Shown here: positions 1-6,662 of the stretch, piece after piece | How positions within the stretch are numbered: position 1 is the first letter of the stretch | How the letters are laid out: each line of letters opens with the position of its first letter | Assembly (NCBI GenBank): GCA_001913845.2 | Contig: MKGP02000008.1 | Location: 1-37,188 of the forward strand | Origin: Limnothrix sp. CACIAM 69d | GTDB taxonomy: Bacteria > Cyanobacteriota > Cyanobacteriia > CACIAM-69d | Reading direction: 5' to 3' | DNA: 37,188 nt | Position numbers and translations under genes: made by a program | Notes under the pieces: generated by a model | What the model saw: only the letters and a program-made list of their open reading frames with translations | What the model was told of the DNA's origin: nothing | The model's database searches: none

Positions 1-2
1 AG

Positions 3-116
3 GTTGTCTCTAAATCAGTACATATGGTTGACCTGACCATGGCATTATTTGCCAAATTTCGGGTGAATGGCACGATTGATCTGCTACGCAACTGGCGCTT
101 AGCATTACTGTCTTGA
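3..116 (+). CDS. 3' end of an unidentified gene, cut by the window edge
   Basis: One frame is open from the left edge and ends at TGA 114-116, giving 37 residues that end WRLALLS. I do not recognise the family. The inverted-repeat element just downstream (145-275) makes a transposase tail possible, but that is inference from position only. An open stretch this short could also arise by chance. Confidence 0.3.
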   Translation, partial: VVSKSVHMVDLTMALFAKFRVNGTIDLLRNWRLALLS

Positions 117-144
117 AGCTCTCAATTTCAGGATTTAATCGTTA

Positions 145-275
145 GAGGATGTCTGAGAAGTATCTTTTGGCCTGTGCCAAACACCAATAGTTGCAGGGGC
201 AAGGGGCTTAAGCCCCTTGTCTACATCGATTCCTGGGGCGTACAGAGTAGCAATTTTGGCTTTTCAGACATTTTC
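145..275. mobile_element. MITE-like element with imperfect terminal inverted repeats
   Basis: ATGTCTGAGAAG (149-160) is mirrored by CTTTTCAGACAT (260-271), 11 of 12 matching. The match extends weakly to about 16 bp (145-160 and 260-275). The 120-130 bp between carry no gene but hold a perfect 18-bp palindrome (201-218). The size and ends fit a non-autonomous element. No clear target duplication is visible, so the call stays tentative. Confidence 0.4.
201..218. repeat. 18-bp perfect palindrome
   Basis: AAGGGGCTTAAGCCCCTT is a perfect palindrome in the middle of the inverted-repeat element. Motifs of the form 'aaggggcttaagcccctt' are common as dispersed repeats between cyanobacterial genes. 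Here it could form the tip of a cruciform or hairpin. Confidence 0.6.
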
Positions 276-337
276 TTAGGAGATTGTTTGCAAATAAGTG
301 GTTGGAAGTCAGGCGCTTTCAAGCACTTTCAAGCCAC

Positions 338-1171
338 CTAACTTTCCTGCTTGACAGCACTTTCATGCCAATCCTTGAGGAGGGCATCGGACAAGGCCGA
401 AAGACCCACAAAAATCAAAATCCCCAAGCCCGTCACCAACAACAATGCTGCAAACATTTTCGGAATTTGCAGATTGTAACTGGCAATCAGAATTTGATAG
501 GCAATTCCTGATTTTGCGCCACCGGTTCCGGCCACAAATTCCGCCACCACGGCTCCAATGAGTGACAGTCCACCGCTGATTCGTAAGCCCCCTAAAAAGT
601 AGGGCAACGCGCTGGGTAACCGGAGATAAATCAATCGTTGCCAAGGATTGGTGTTGTAGAGCTTGAAGAGGTTGGTTAGGTTGCGATCGACGCTGTTTAG
701 CCCCAGGGTGGTGTTAGCGACAACTGGAAAAAAGGCCGCAATCCAGGCACAAAGCACTAATGCACCTAGGGTATTATCCTTGAGCCAAATCACAATCAGC
801 GGCGCGATCGCCACCAAGGGTGTGGTTTGCAAAATCACCGCATAGGGAAACAGGCTTCGTTCAATCCACTTGTTCACCGTAAACAGCACGGAAATCCCTA
901 GGCCAGAAACCGCCGCCGCCAAAAATGCAATGACCGTAATTTGCAGCGTCACCATCAAGGACGAAAACAGCTCATTCCAGTTTTCAAAGAGGGTTTGCAA
1001 CACCAAACCAGGCCGAGGGAGTAGATAGGGTGGCAGTCCGGTGATTTGGACAAATAAATCCCAAGCCAACAGAAAAGCCAATCCCACCCCCAAGGGGGCC
1101 AACACGTCGGCGGAAAAAACGCGCTGAATGAGCGATCGCTTGGGAATTAGGGAAGAACGACTGCGGCTCAT
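338..1171 (-). CDS. ABC transporter permease, SsuC/TauC/ThiX type
   Basis: A 277-residue inner-membrane subunit of a binding-protein-dependent importer. Hydrophobic segments begin near residue 26 (LAPLGVGLAFLLAWDLFV) and recur to the C-terminus. The second half carries the cytoplasmic coupling loop (NPWQRLIYLRLPSALPYFLGGLRISGGLSLIGAVVAE), the EAA-type motif of the BPD_transp_1 family used for sulfonate, taurine, nitrate or pyrimidine import. The ATPase gene lies upstream on the same strand after an unusually long 266-bp gap. No binding-protein gene is in view on either side, so the substrate cannot be inferred. ATG at 1171 is the only good start. Confidence 0.85.
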   Translation of the reverse strand: MSRSRSSLIPKRSLIQRVFSADVLAPLGVGLAFLLAWDLFVQITGLPPYLLPRPGLVLQTLFENWNELFSSLMVTLQITVIAFLAAAVSGLGISVLFTVNKWIERSLFPYAVILQTTPLVAIAPLIVIWLKDNTLGALVLCAWIAAFFPVVANTTLGLNSVDRNLTNLFKLYNTNPWQRLIYLRLPSALPYFLGGLRISGGLSLIGAVVAEFVAGTGGAKSGIAYQILIASYNLQIPKMFAALLLVTGLGILIFVGLSALSDALLKDWHESAVKQES

Positions 1172-1235
1172 AGGCTTTCAATTTCGGGAATAATTCAGAA
1201 GATTCAGGATCAGGAGGGAATGCTCAGAACCGATC

Positions 1236-1401
1236 TTTCAGCGGTTTTTCAGCAGTTCTCAAGCAGTTTTTAAGGGATTGCTGGGCAGTTCTGGAATCAT
1301 TTTAGGGAGTTTCCCAGCCATTCAAAACCAGAATTTTGCAGTCTAAGCTCAGTCAATGCTCAGTTGATTGCGAGTAAATTTGAGTCAATTGGGGCAAATT
1401 C
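1236..1401. repeat. Degenerate 11-bp tandem repeat array between ATPase and permease genes
   Basis: Successive 11-bp windows from 1236 read TTTCAGCGGTT, TTTCAGCAGTT, CTCAAGCAGTT, TTTAAGGGATT, GCTGGGCAGTT, CTGGAATCATT. A second run from 1347 reads GCTCAGTCAAT, GCTCAGTTGAT, TGCGAGTAAAT, TTGAGTCAATT. The two runs are separated by about three units plus one base. The array fills most of the gap inside the minus-strand operon. No promoter or terminator is evident there. Confidence 0.6.
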
Positions 1402-1437
1402 GCAAAATTGACATTTGCACCATTCCCATTGACACCC

Positions 1438-2253
1438 TTACAAGGGCACCGTCGCACCCATTCCGAGGGCTAACGCCTCCGCCAACTGATAGCGATATTG
1501 ACCAAAAATGGGAGATTGACGAAACGTTTCCGATCGGGGATAGGGTTCGGGAATGTCCAGCTCCGTGACGATCCGCCCGGGATTAACCCCCATCACTGCC
1601 ACCCGCGTTGACAGATAAACCGCTTCATAGATGTTGTGGGTGACAAAAGCGATCGTCCAGCGCTTTTGATGCCACAGGTTCATCACGTCTTCATTCAGTT
1701 TGTTGCGAGTAATTTCATCCAGGGCCCCAAAGGGTTCATCCATCAACAACACCTTGGGTTGGGTGACGATCGCCCGGGCGATCGAAACCCGCATTTTCAT
1801 CCCGCCGGACAGTTGCCGGGGGAAGGATTTTTCAAACCCCTGTAGCCCCACCAGCTCGATCGCCTCCGCCACGCGGTCTTCGCTGGCCGATCGGGAAATT
1901 CCCGCCAACTTCAATGGCAACCGAATATTTTCTTGCACTGTCGCCCAAGGCAACAGGGCAGAATCTTGGAACACAAAGGCCAAATTCCGGCGAGCGTCCG
2001 GCATCTGCCAAGTCAAATCTCCTTGGGTGGGACTGCTCAGACCCGCAATCAAGCTCAAAATGGTGCTTTTCCCACAGCCGGAGGGCCCCACCAAGCTCAA
2101 AAACTCACCCTCATGGATGGTGAGGGACACGTCTTGCAGGGCAACGGTTCCTGTGGAAAAGGCCTTGGTGACGTTGCTCAGGGAAATGGCGGGTTTCAAG
2201 GTCGATCGCACTGGAGGAACGGTGGAACTCACGGGGCAGACACTCAAAAACAA
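1438..2253 (-). CDS. ABC transporter ATP-binding protein, SsuB/TauB type
   Basis: ATPase partner of the permease downstream. Visible motifs are Walker [10 protein letters not shown] (residues 56-64), Q-loop FVFQDSALLPW, signature LSGGMKM (148-154), Walker B VLLMDE (168-173) followed by PFGALD, and a switch histidine in FVTHN. The domain starts near residue 22 and the length is normal for the family. The start is uncertain: this frame opens with TTG at 2253, an in-frame GTG lies at 2232, and neither has a clear ribosome site. Three copies of an 11-bp motif lie just upstream (2262-2336). Confidence 0.85.
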   Translation of the reverse strand: MFLSVCPVSSTVPPVRSTLKPAISLSNVTKAFSTGTVALQDVSLTIHEGEFLSLVGPSGCGKSTILSLIAGLSSPTQGDLTWQMPDARRNLAFVFQDSALLPWATVQENIRLPLKLAGISRSASEDRVAEAIELVGLQGFEKSFPRQLSGGMKMRVSIARAIVTQPKVLLMDEPFGALDEITRNKLNEDVMNLWHQKRWTIAFVTHNIYEAVYLSTRVAVMGVNPGRIVTELDIPEPYPRSETFRQSPIFGQYRYQLAEALALGMGATVPL

Positions 2254-2261
2254 ACTTCAGC

Positions 2262-2336
2262 GCTGTTAACCAGCATGGTTGGCTCCTGCTGTTCACCAGA
2301 ACGCGGCCAACGACCGCTCAGCACGGCTGTTAACCA
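2262..2336. promoter_or_regulatory. Three direct copies of GCTGTTAACCA upstream of the ABC operon
   Basis: GCTGTTAACCA occurs at 2262-2272 and 2326-2336, and GCTGTTCACCA at 2288-2298. They lie in the 159-bp space between the ATPase start and the end of the Ycf66 gene. Three near-identical 11-mers in 75 bp look like operator sites for an unknown regulator of the importer. This is inference from position. Confidence 0.35.
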
Positions 2337-2412
2337 TTGTAGCGGCTTGCTTTGACCCGTCTGGGAAGCTAATGAGCGCGAATCGGTTCCTCCCGAACCA
2401 CCCAAACTCCCC

Positions 2413-3429
2413 TTACCCGGCCGGTGGACGACGGGGCCGCGGTGGGCGCGGGGGCAACTCTTCGTAATCCACCACCACTTCATCGGGCAAATTGGCCCCG
2501 TCGAGTTTGACCGTGCGCGAGGGGGTGGGTCGGGGGCGGGGTGGTCTGGGGGCGATCGGTGCTGAATTGTCCGGCTTTGTGGCAGCGGGCGACGGTGAAT
2601 CCGCCGCTGCATTGGCAGGCGTTACGGGATTTGCACTGGGGACAGAATTGGGATTGGGGGCAGGGGATGGGTTTTCCAGGGCCTGACGATATTTCTTGCG
2701 CACGTAAACGGGTTTGGAACCCTCGGGCACAGGCTCAGGGGAGGGAGCAGGCGACGGCGTAGTCTGGGTTGGGGGCGAACCTTCCGGCGGTTGACGATAT
2801 TTCTTGCGCACATAAACCGGTTGCCCTGTGCTTTGCCCTTCGCTGCCTGTGGTGGTGCTCACCGGAGCAGGCGGCGCGGCCGCGGCGTTGGTCGGGGGTG
2901 GCGTTGGGCTGGGCGTTGGTTTGGAGGCTGGGTTGGACGTTGGCGTGGGCGTTGGGTTGGGCGTTGGGGCAGGACTGCCGCCGGGCGATCGGGACGCTCG
3001 CAGGTTGGCCAATTGGCCCTGGATCTGGAGCCAAAGCACGATCCCCAAACCGGTGAGCGATTGGCGGAAGGCTTGCCAACCGGTCAAGTTAGGCTGGCTG
3101 GGGCGAAAGAGATTCAGCAACCCGGCCCAGCGATCGAACTGGGGCAACGCGGCAACGAGCACTTCATCGAGGCTCGATCGCGCCACTTGTTCGCGCAATA
3201 CCAAGGTTTGCCACCCTTGCCAGGCGATCAGCCCCACCACCACCCCTTGGCTGAGCAGCACGGCCCCATGCAGTTGACCACTGCAAACCCACAACACGAG
3301 GGCATAAAACAGGCCAAAGCTGCTCCAAATCACGTCACTACGCCGTGACAGGATCGGAAACCGCAGGGCGATCGCGTAGAGCAACAGGCTCCCGATCGCC
3401 ACTAAAATCGCCAATCCATACGCCAACAT
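2413..3429 (-). CDS. ycf66: Ycf66 family protein with long proline-rich tail
   Basis: Residues 1-85 contain two or more hydrophobic helices (LAYGLAILVAIGSLLLYAIAL, VIWSSFGLFYALVLWVCSG) typical of Ycf66, a membrane protein family of cyanobacteria and some plastids with no assigned function. Residues from about 150 onward are low complexity: a PTP/NP-rich stretch, then two copies of PVYVRKKYRQ about 35 residues apart, then Pro/Arg-rich sequence to the end. Plastid Ycf66 is much shorter, so the tail is a cyanobacterial addition. It is probably cytoplasmic and disordered. The gene starts 27 bp after the DUF3172 stop on the same strand, suggesting co-transcription. Confidence 0.85.
   Translation of the reverse strand: MLAYGLAILVAIGSLLLYAIALRFPILSRRSDVIWSSFGLFYALVLWVCSGQLHGAVLLSQGVVVGLIAWQGWQTLVLREQVARSSLDEVLVAALPQFDRWAGLLNLFRPSQPNLTGWQAFRQSLTGLGIVLWLQIQGQLANLRASRSPGGSPAPTPNPTPTPTSNPASKPTPSPTPPPTNAAAAPPAPVSTTTGSEGQSTGQPVYVRKKYRQPPEGSPPTQTTPSPAPSPEPVPEGSKPVYVRKKYRQALENPSPAPNPNSVPSANPVTPANAAADSPSPAATKPDNSAPIAPRPPRPRPTPSRTVKLDGANLPDEVVVDYEELPPRPPRPRRPPAG
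2684..2811. repeat. Duplicated DNA segment encoding PVYVRKKYRQ
   Basis: TGACGATATTTCTTGCGCAC occurs at 2684-2703 and again at 2792-2811 and continues with one mismatch into TAAAC. It encodes the two PVYVRKKYRQ blocks of the Ycf66 tail. The near-identity at DNA level suggests a recent internal duplication or conversion. Confidence 0.8.
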
Positions 3430-3456
3430 CCCGTCTTTATTCCCCCGTGGATCACG

Positions 3457-4086
3457 CTAGAAACGATCGCTCTCTTGGGCCGGAACCACGCCGGGCTGAT
3501 TCAAGAACAGGTTCCCCGCCGAGTCGTTTTGATAAACACAGTCCACTCGGGGTTTGCTGTCAATGCTGCCGGTGAACGCAAAGGTATTCATCCGGTTTTT
3601 GCATTCGGAAACCTGCTTATCTGTCACCACGCCCCGTTGTTGCAGCACGGCCCAGTTGTTGCTGCGCATGACGCAACCGGGCTGCATTTCCGGTTGGGAC
3701 ACGTAAACACTGAAGGGGCTGAGGGTCACGAAAATGCGTGCATTCATGGAAATGGCGCTGGCTCCAAATTGGGCACAAAGTTCCGGGTTAGGAGCCGCCC
3801 GATCGATAAATTCCCGCGAAGCCACATTTTGCGGATCAACACTGGCCGAAGAGCTGAACCCAATGCCCACGCCCATCCCCAGGATGAACACGCCGGCCAA
3901 AATCGCCACCACCGTGTAGTTAAAGCCTTTTTTCTTGGGTGGTTCGGGCGATCGCCCTTCCGATCGCGGTTCGCGTTCCGCGTCGCGCCCGGCTGACTCG
4001 CGAGCGCTTCCCCGATAATCACTGCGATAACTGTCGCGATCGCGGTAGGGATCGCGGGCGGGTTGCCGTTTGCGGTTCATAGCCAA
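3457..4086 (-). CDS. DUF3172 domain protein
   Basis: A 209-residue protein. Residues 1-50 are very rich in Arg, Asp and Ser (RDPYRDRDSYRSDYRG), followed by one transmembrane helix near residues 57-75 (YTVVAILAGVFILGMGVGIGF). A C-terminal region with paired cysteines (PELCAQFGAS, PGCVMRSNNW, VSECKNRMN, RVDCVYQND) probably faces the lumen or periplasm. The pattern matches the cyanobacterial DUF3172 family of unknown function. It is the first gene of a likely two-gene unit with ycf66. The gene starts at ATG 4086. Confidence 0.8.
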   Translation of the reverse strand: MAMNRKRQPARDPYRDRDSYRSDYRGSARESAGRDAEREPRSEGRSPEPPKKKGFNYTVVAILAGVFILGMGVGIGFSSSASVDPQNVASREFIDRAAPNPELCAQFGASAISMNARIFVTLSPFSVYVSQPEMQPGCVMRSNNWAVLQQRGVVTDKQVSECKNRMNTFAFTGSIDSKPRVDCVYQNDSAGNLFLNQPGVVPAQESDRF

Positions 4087-4402
4087 TGGTTAATCACCGA
4101 TAGGAATTTACTGATAATCAATCTGAATCTCAGTCTAGATTGATCCAGTCTGGATTGATGCATGGTTTGTGGATCTCGCGGGGCCCCGATCGGGATTTCC
4201 AACCCCAAAATTTCAACGAGTCTGGTATCCTGCAAGCGATCGCTTACCTACGAAAAAGCGCCCCACCGATGGGACGCTCGTGTGCAGAGGAGCGATAGTC
4301 GATCGTTTTGATGAGTCACATGCGAGTCTAACATGGGAGTCAGACCCCTCTGGGCCGGAATTGTTAACCGGTTTGGGGTTGATTTTGATTGCCCATTCTT
4401 GC
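4087..4402. other. Intergenic region upstream of DUF3172 gene
   Basis: No gene is supported in these 316 bp. They hold the minus-strand terminator at 4253-4278 and, next to 4086, an AT-rich stretch likely to contain the promoter of the DUF3172-ycf66 unit. The direct words 'tctagattgatccagtctggattgatgc' near 4133 repeat GATTGATSC but form no clear site. Confidence 0.6.
4253..4278 (-). terminator. Rho-independent terminator after the TrpD-like gene
   Basis: Read on the minus strand, AGCGTCCC and GGGGCGCT form an 8-bp stem with one G-U pair and a six-base loop, followed by TTTTT. It lies about 125 bp downstream of the stop codon at 4403. Confidence 0.65.
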
Positions 4403-5494
4403 CTATTTTTGGGCGATCGCCAGATGGGATCGCAGATCCAAAAGCTTCTGCCAGGCCAATCCTTGATCCAAGATGGTGGCCGCCTGAGCCAAGTAATTCT
4501 TCAGTGGCGTTCGATCGGTGAAGTCAGTGGGGCGATCGGAACCAGCGCTGCTCAATCGCCAAAGATAAAAACCCGCATTCCAAATCACACTGGTGCGCCA
4601 GGGGTGATCTTGACCATGACTCCCTTGGAACAGGGAACTCAGGTTTTCAGCCCATTCAGCGGCCGTCCCCAGGGGCAGATTGCCTTGGCTATATCCCAAA
4701 TCCCAGGGATTGAGACAGAGGCGATCGAACCGGCCCGGCTGCCCCAGTCCCGTGATCACGGTTCGATCGTGCGGCAAATCGGGACTGCCTTCGAGGCCCT
4801 TGACCGTGGTGAAAGACTCAATTTGATGCAGCGCCAAGGCATCACGCATCATCTGTTCCGTGGGCGGATGCACAAACCCCATCACCCGATGTTGGGGCCC
4901 TTGGTAGGGCGACCACAACAGCTCCAGGGTGGCCAGGGGCGGCCGTTTGCCAATTTCATCGCGGTAGGCCGCCAAGGGCACGGTTTCGGGAAAATGCTTC
5001 GGCACATAGCAGTAGGTTAACCCCTGCTCTGCCAAGCACCGTTCCACCTGCTCCCAACTCACCTGAGTCCAATCCAAACCCAAGGCCTGCCATAGTTCCG
5101 TGAGGGTGAGGCCATATTTCGTGGCCATGCGATCGCCCCCATGGAACAGCAAGGGAAACCCCGCCGCCGCCAGGATCAGCCCCGTGGCGATGCCCAAAGG
5201 GGCCGTGCGTGATCGCCCGTCATAGGGAATCCCAAAGCTGACCAAGGGCCGATCGAGGGCGATCGGCCCCAAGCGTGGCCCCAACTCAGCGTAAGCATCC
5301 AACATGCCCGCCAACTCTTCCCCCGTGGGCCGCTTAATCCGATGGGCAATCAGAAACGCACCAATTTGGGCTGGGGTGGCCGCCTGGGTCAACATCAGTC
5401 GCATGGCTTCGGCGGCCTGCGATCGATCCAAATTTTTGCCTGTGTGGGGCCCGCTGCCGATGGTTTTCAGCAGCTCGCGGAAGACTTTGCTCAT
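4403..5494 (-). CDS. Anthranilate phosphoribosyltransferase-like protein (TrpD2-type)
   Basis: A 363-residue member of the nucleoside phosphorylase/anthranilate phosphoribosyltransferase fold. The N-terminal helical domain (RSQAAEAMRLMLTQAATPAQIGAFLIAHRIKRPTGEELAGMLDAY) matches Glycos_trans_3N. The GTGGD phosphate loop of true TrpD is replaced by IPYDGRSRTAP (residues 89-99), while the second loop HGGDRMATKYGLTLTELWQALG (118-139) is kept. The divergent loop argues against ordinary tryptophan synthesis and for the TrpD2/YbiB-like group often annotated as 'anthranilate phosphoribosyltransferase family protein', whose substrate is unclear. The gene stands alone on the minus strand and ends in a terminator. 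Confidence 0.8.
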   Translation of the reverse strand: MSKVFRELLKTIGSGPHTGKNLDRSQAAEAMRLMLTQAATPAQIGAFLIAHRIKRPTGEELAGMLDAYAELGPRLGPIALDRPLVSFGIPYDGRSRTAPLGIATGLILAAAGFPLLFHGGDRMATKYGLTLTELWQALGLDWTQVSWEQVERCLAEQGLTYCYVPKHFPETVPLAAYRDEIGKRPPLATLELLWSPYQGPQHRVMGFVHPPTEQMMRDALALHQIESFTTVKGLEGSPDLPHDRTVITGLGQPGRFDRLCLNPWDLGYSQGNLPLGTAAEWAENLSSLFQGSHGQDHPWRTSVIWNAGFYLWRLSSAGSDRPTDFTDRTPLKNYLAQAATILDQGLAWQKLLDLRSHLAIAQK

Positions 5495-5846
5495 GGGAAA
5501 CGGCAGGTTACTTGCGGGTGATTGAAGGTGGTTCAGCGGAGTTTGGCGGGAGAGGCGGTCGGGGCCTTGGCAGTCCGGGGCGTATTATCAAGGGCGATCG
5601 AGAGATTAGCAAACTCCCTTGGTGGCCGATGTAGCCTGTTGCGTGCTTTTGGCTGAAGCCGAATTGGCCTGAACCGGGCCCATCAGCCGCCACCGTCGCC
5701 AAAACTGTCCCGATCAGCCCCTTTGACCCGGAATCAGGCCCAACCTCACCGTCAGAATGATTAGGGATGGGGAATTGCCTCAAGCATCCCAGCAGTGATA
5801 CATTCCGGCTCAATTCCTTTCTCGATCGCGTTCCACGCCGCAGCCT
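5495..5846. other. Divergent promoter region
   Basis: These 352 bp separate the divergently read TrpD-like gene and SGNH hydrolase. No coding frame here is convincing. TGATAAT on the minus strand (about 5584-5590) and TGATACAT on the plus strand (about 5797) could be -10 elements. Neither has a good -35 box. Confidence 0.4.
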
Positions 5847-6581
5847 ATGCAAGCTCCGATCGCGTCTCCTGTCATGCGCCATAACGCCGTGGTGACTCCA
5901 TTTCGGCCCAAGCAACCGCAACCCCTCCGCATCATTGCCATGGGCGACAGTGTGATTTATGGCTACGGCGATCTCAGTGGCGGCGGTTGGGTTGAACGGT
6001 TGCGCCGCCAGTGGATGGCTCCCGACTCAGCCGGCCATGTGATTTATAACTTGGGTGTTCGGGGCGACAAGGTGAGCCAAGTGAGCGATCGACTGGAGTT
6101 GGAATTTCGGAGCCGGGGCGAGTTGCGCAATCGCCTGCCCGATCGCCTGATCCTTTCCGTGGGCACCAATGATTCGCCGCGAGTGGGCCGGGCCGACGGC
6201 AAAACCATGACCCCCATTGAAATTTTTGGGCCCCAAGTGGAAGCCTTGCTCGATCGGGCCCAGGGTCTCTGCCCCGTTTTGTTTGTGGGCATGATTCCCG
6301 TTAACCCCAGCAAAATGCCCTTCCTAGAGTGTTTGTATTACAACCACGCCGACCAGTACCAATATAAAGAGGTGATCCGTCGGGCCTGTGAGGCGCGGCG
6401 GATTCCGTTTTTAGACTGTTTTGAATTGTGGCTCGCACGCGGGGCTTCCTGGGTTGAACAGCGCCTCGGCTCCGATGGTTTGCACCCCAATGATTTGGGC
6501 TATGAAAGTCTCCTGGCGGATGTGACCGCATGGCAACCGATCGCCCAACTTGCCGTCACGGACACCAAGCCGATCGCCTAG
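5847..6581 (+). CDS. SGNH/GDSL-type hydrolase
   Basis: A 244-residue esterase/lipase-fold enzyme. Block I MGDSVIYGYGD has the nucleophile Ser35, block II YNLGVRGD gives an oxyanion Gly73, block III SVGTNDS has Asn108, and block V SDGLHPNDLGY has catalytic Asp210 and His213. All four SGNH residues are therefore present and the enzyme should be active. No signal peptide is visible, so it is probably cytoplasmic. The substrate cannot be predicted. An alternative start at Met10 (5874) is possible because residues 1-25 precede the fold. Confidence 0.85.
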   Translation: MQAPIASPVMRHNAVVTPFRPKQPQPLRIIAMGDSVIYGYGDLSGGGWVERLRRQWMAPDSAGHVIYNLGVRGDKVSQVSDRLELEFRSRGELRNRLPDRLILSVGTNDSPRVGRADGKTMTPIEIFGPQVEALLDRAQGLCPVLFVGMIPVNPSKMPFLECLYYNHADQYQYKEVIRRACEARRIPFLDCFELWLARGASWVEQRLGSDGLHPNDLGYESLLADVTAWQPIAQLAVTDTKPIA

Positions 6582-6662
6582 AAAATGCCGTAGATCCCTG
6601 AATTTCCGATTATCCAGAAGAGATTGGACAAGTATTTTGAGTCCCTTCCCCAGCGCTAACTA

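Noticed and set aside
284-511. 75-codon plus-strand frame at the left of the window
   Set aside because: Mostly antisense to the permease gene, with no motif and composition unlike a protein.
1236-1401. Possible CRISPR array
   Set aside because: Units are only 11 bp, degenerate and without spacers; there are no cas genes in the window.
2769-3348. Long Gly/Trp/Arg-rich plus-strand frames opposite the Ycf66 gene
   Set aside because: They mirror the proline-rich repeat of the real gene and show simple-sequence composition only.
5508-5921. 137-codon minus-strand frame between the TrpD-like gene and the SGNH hydrolase
   Set aside because: It overlaps the 5' end of the hydrolase, is extremely Arg/Pro/Ser-rich and has no recognisable motif; it reads as an antisense shadow of GC-rich DNA.
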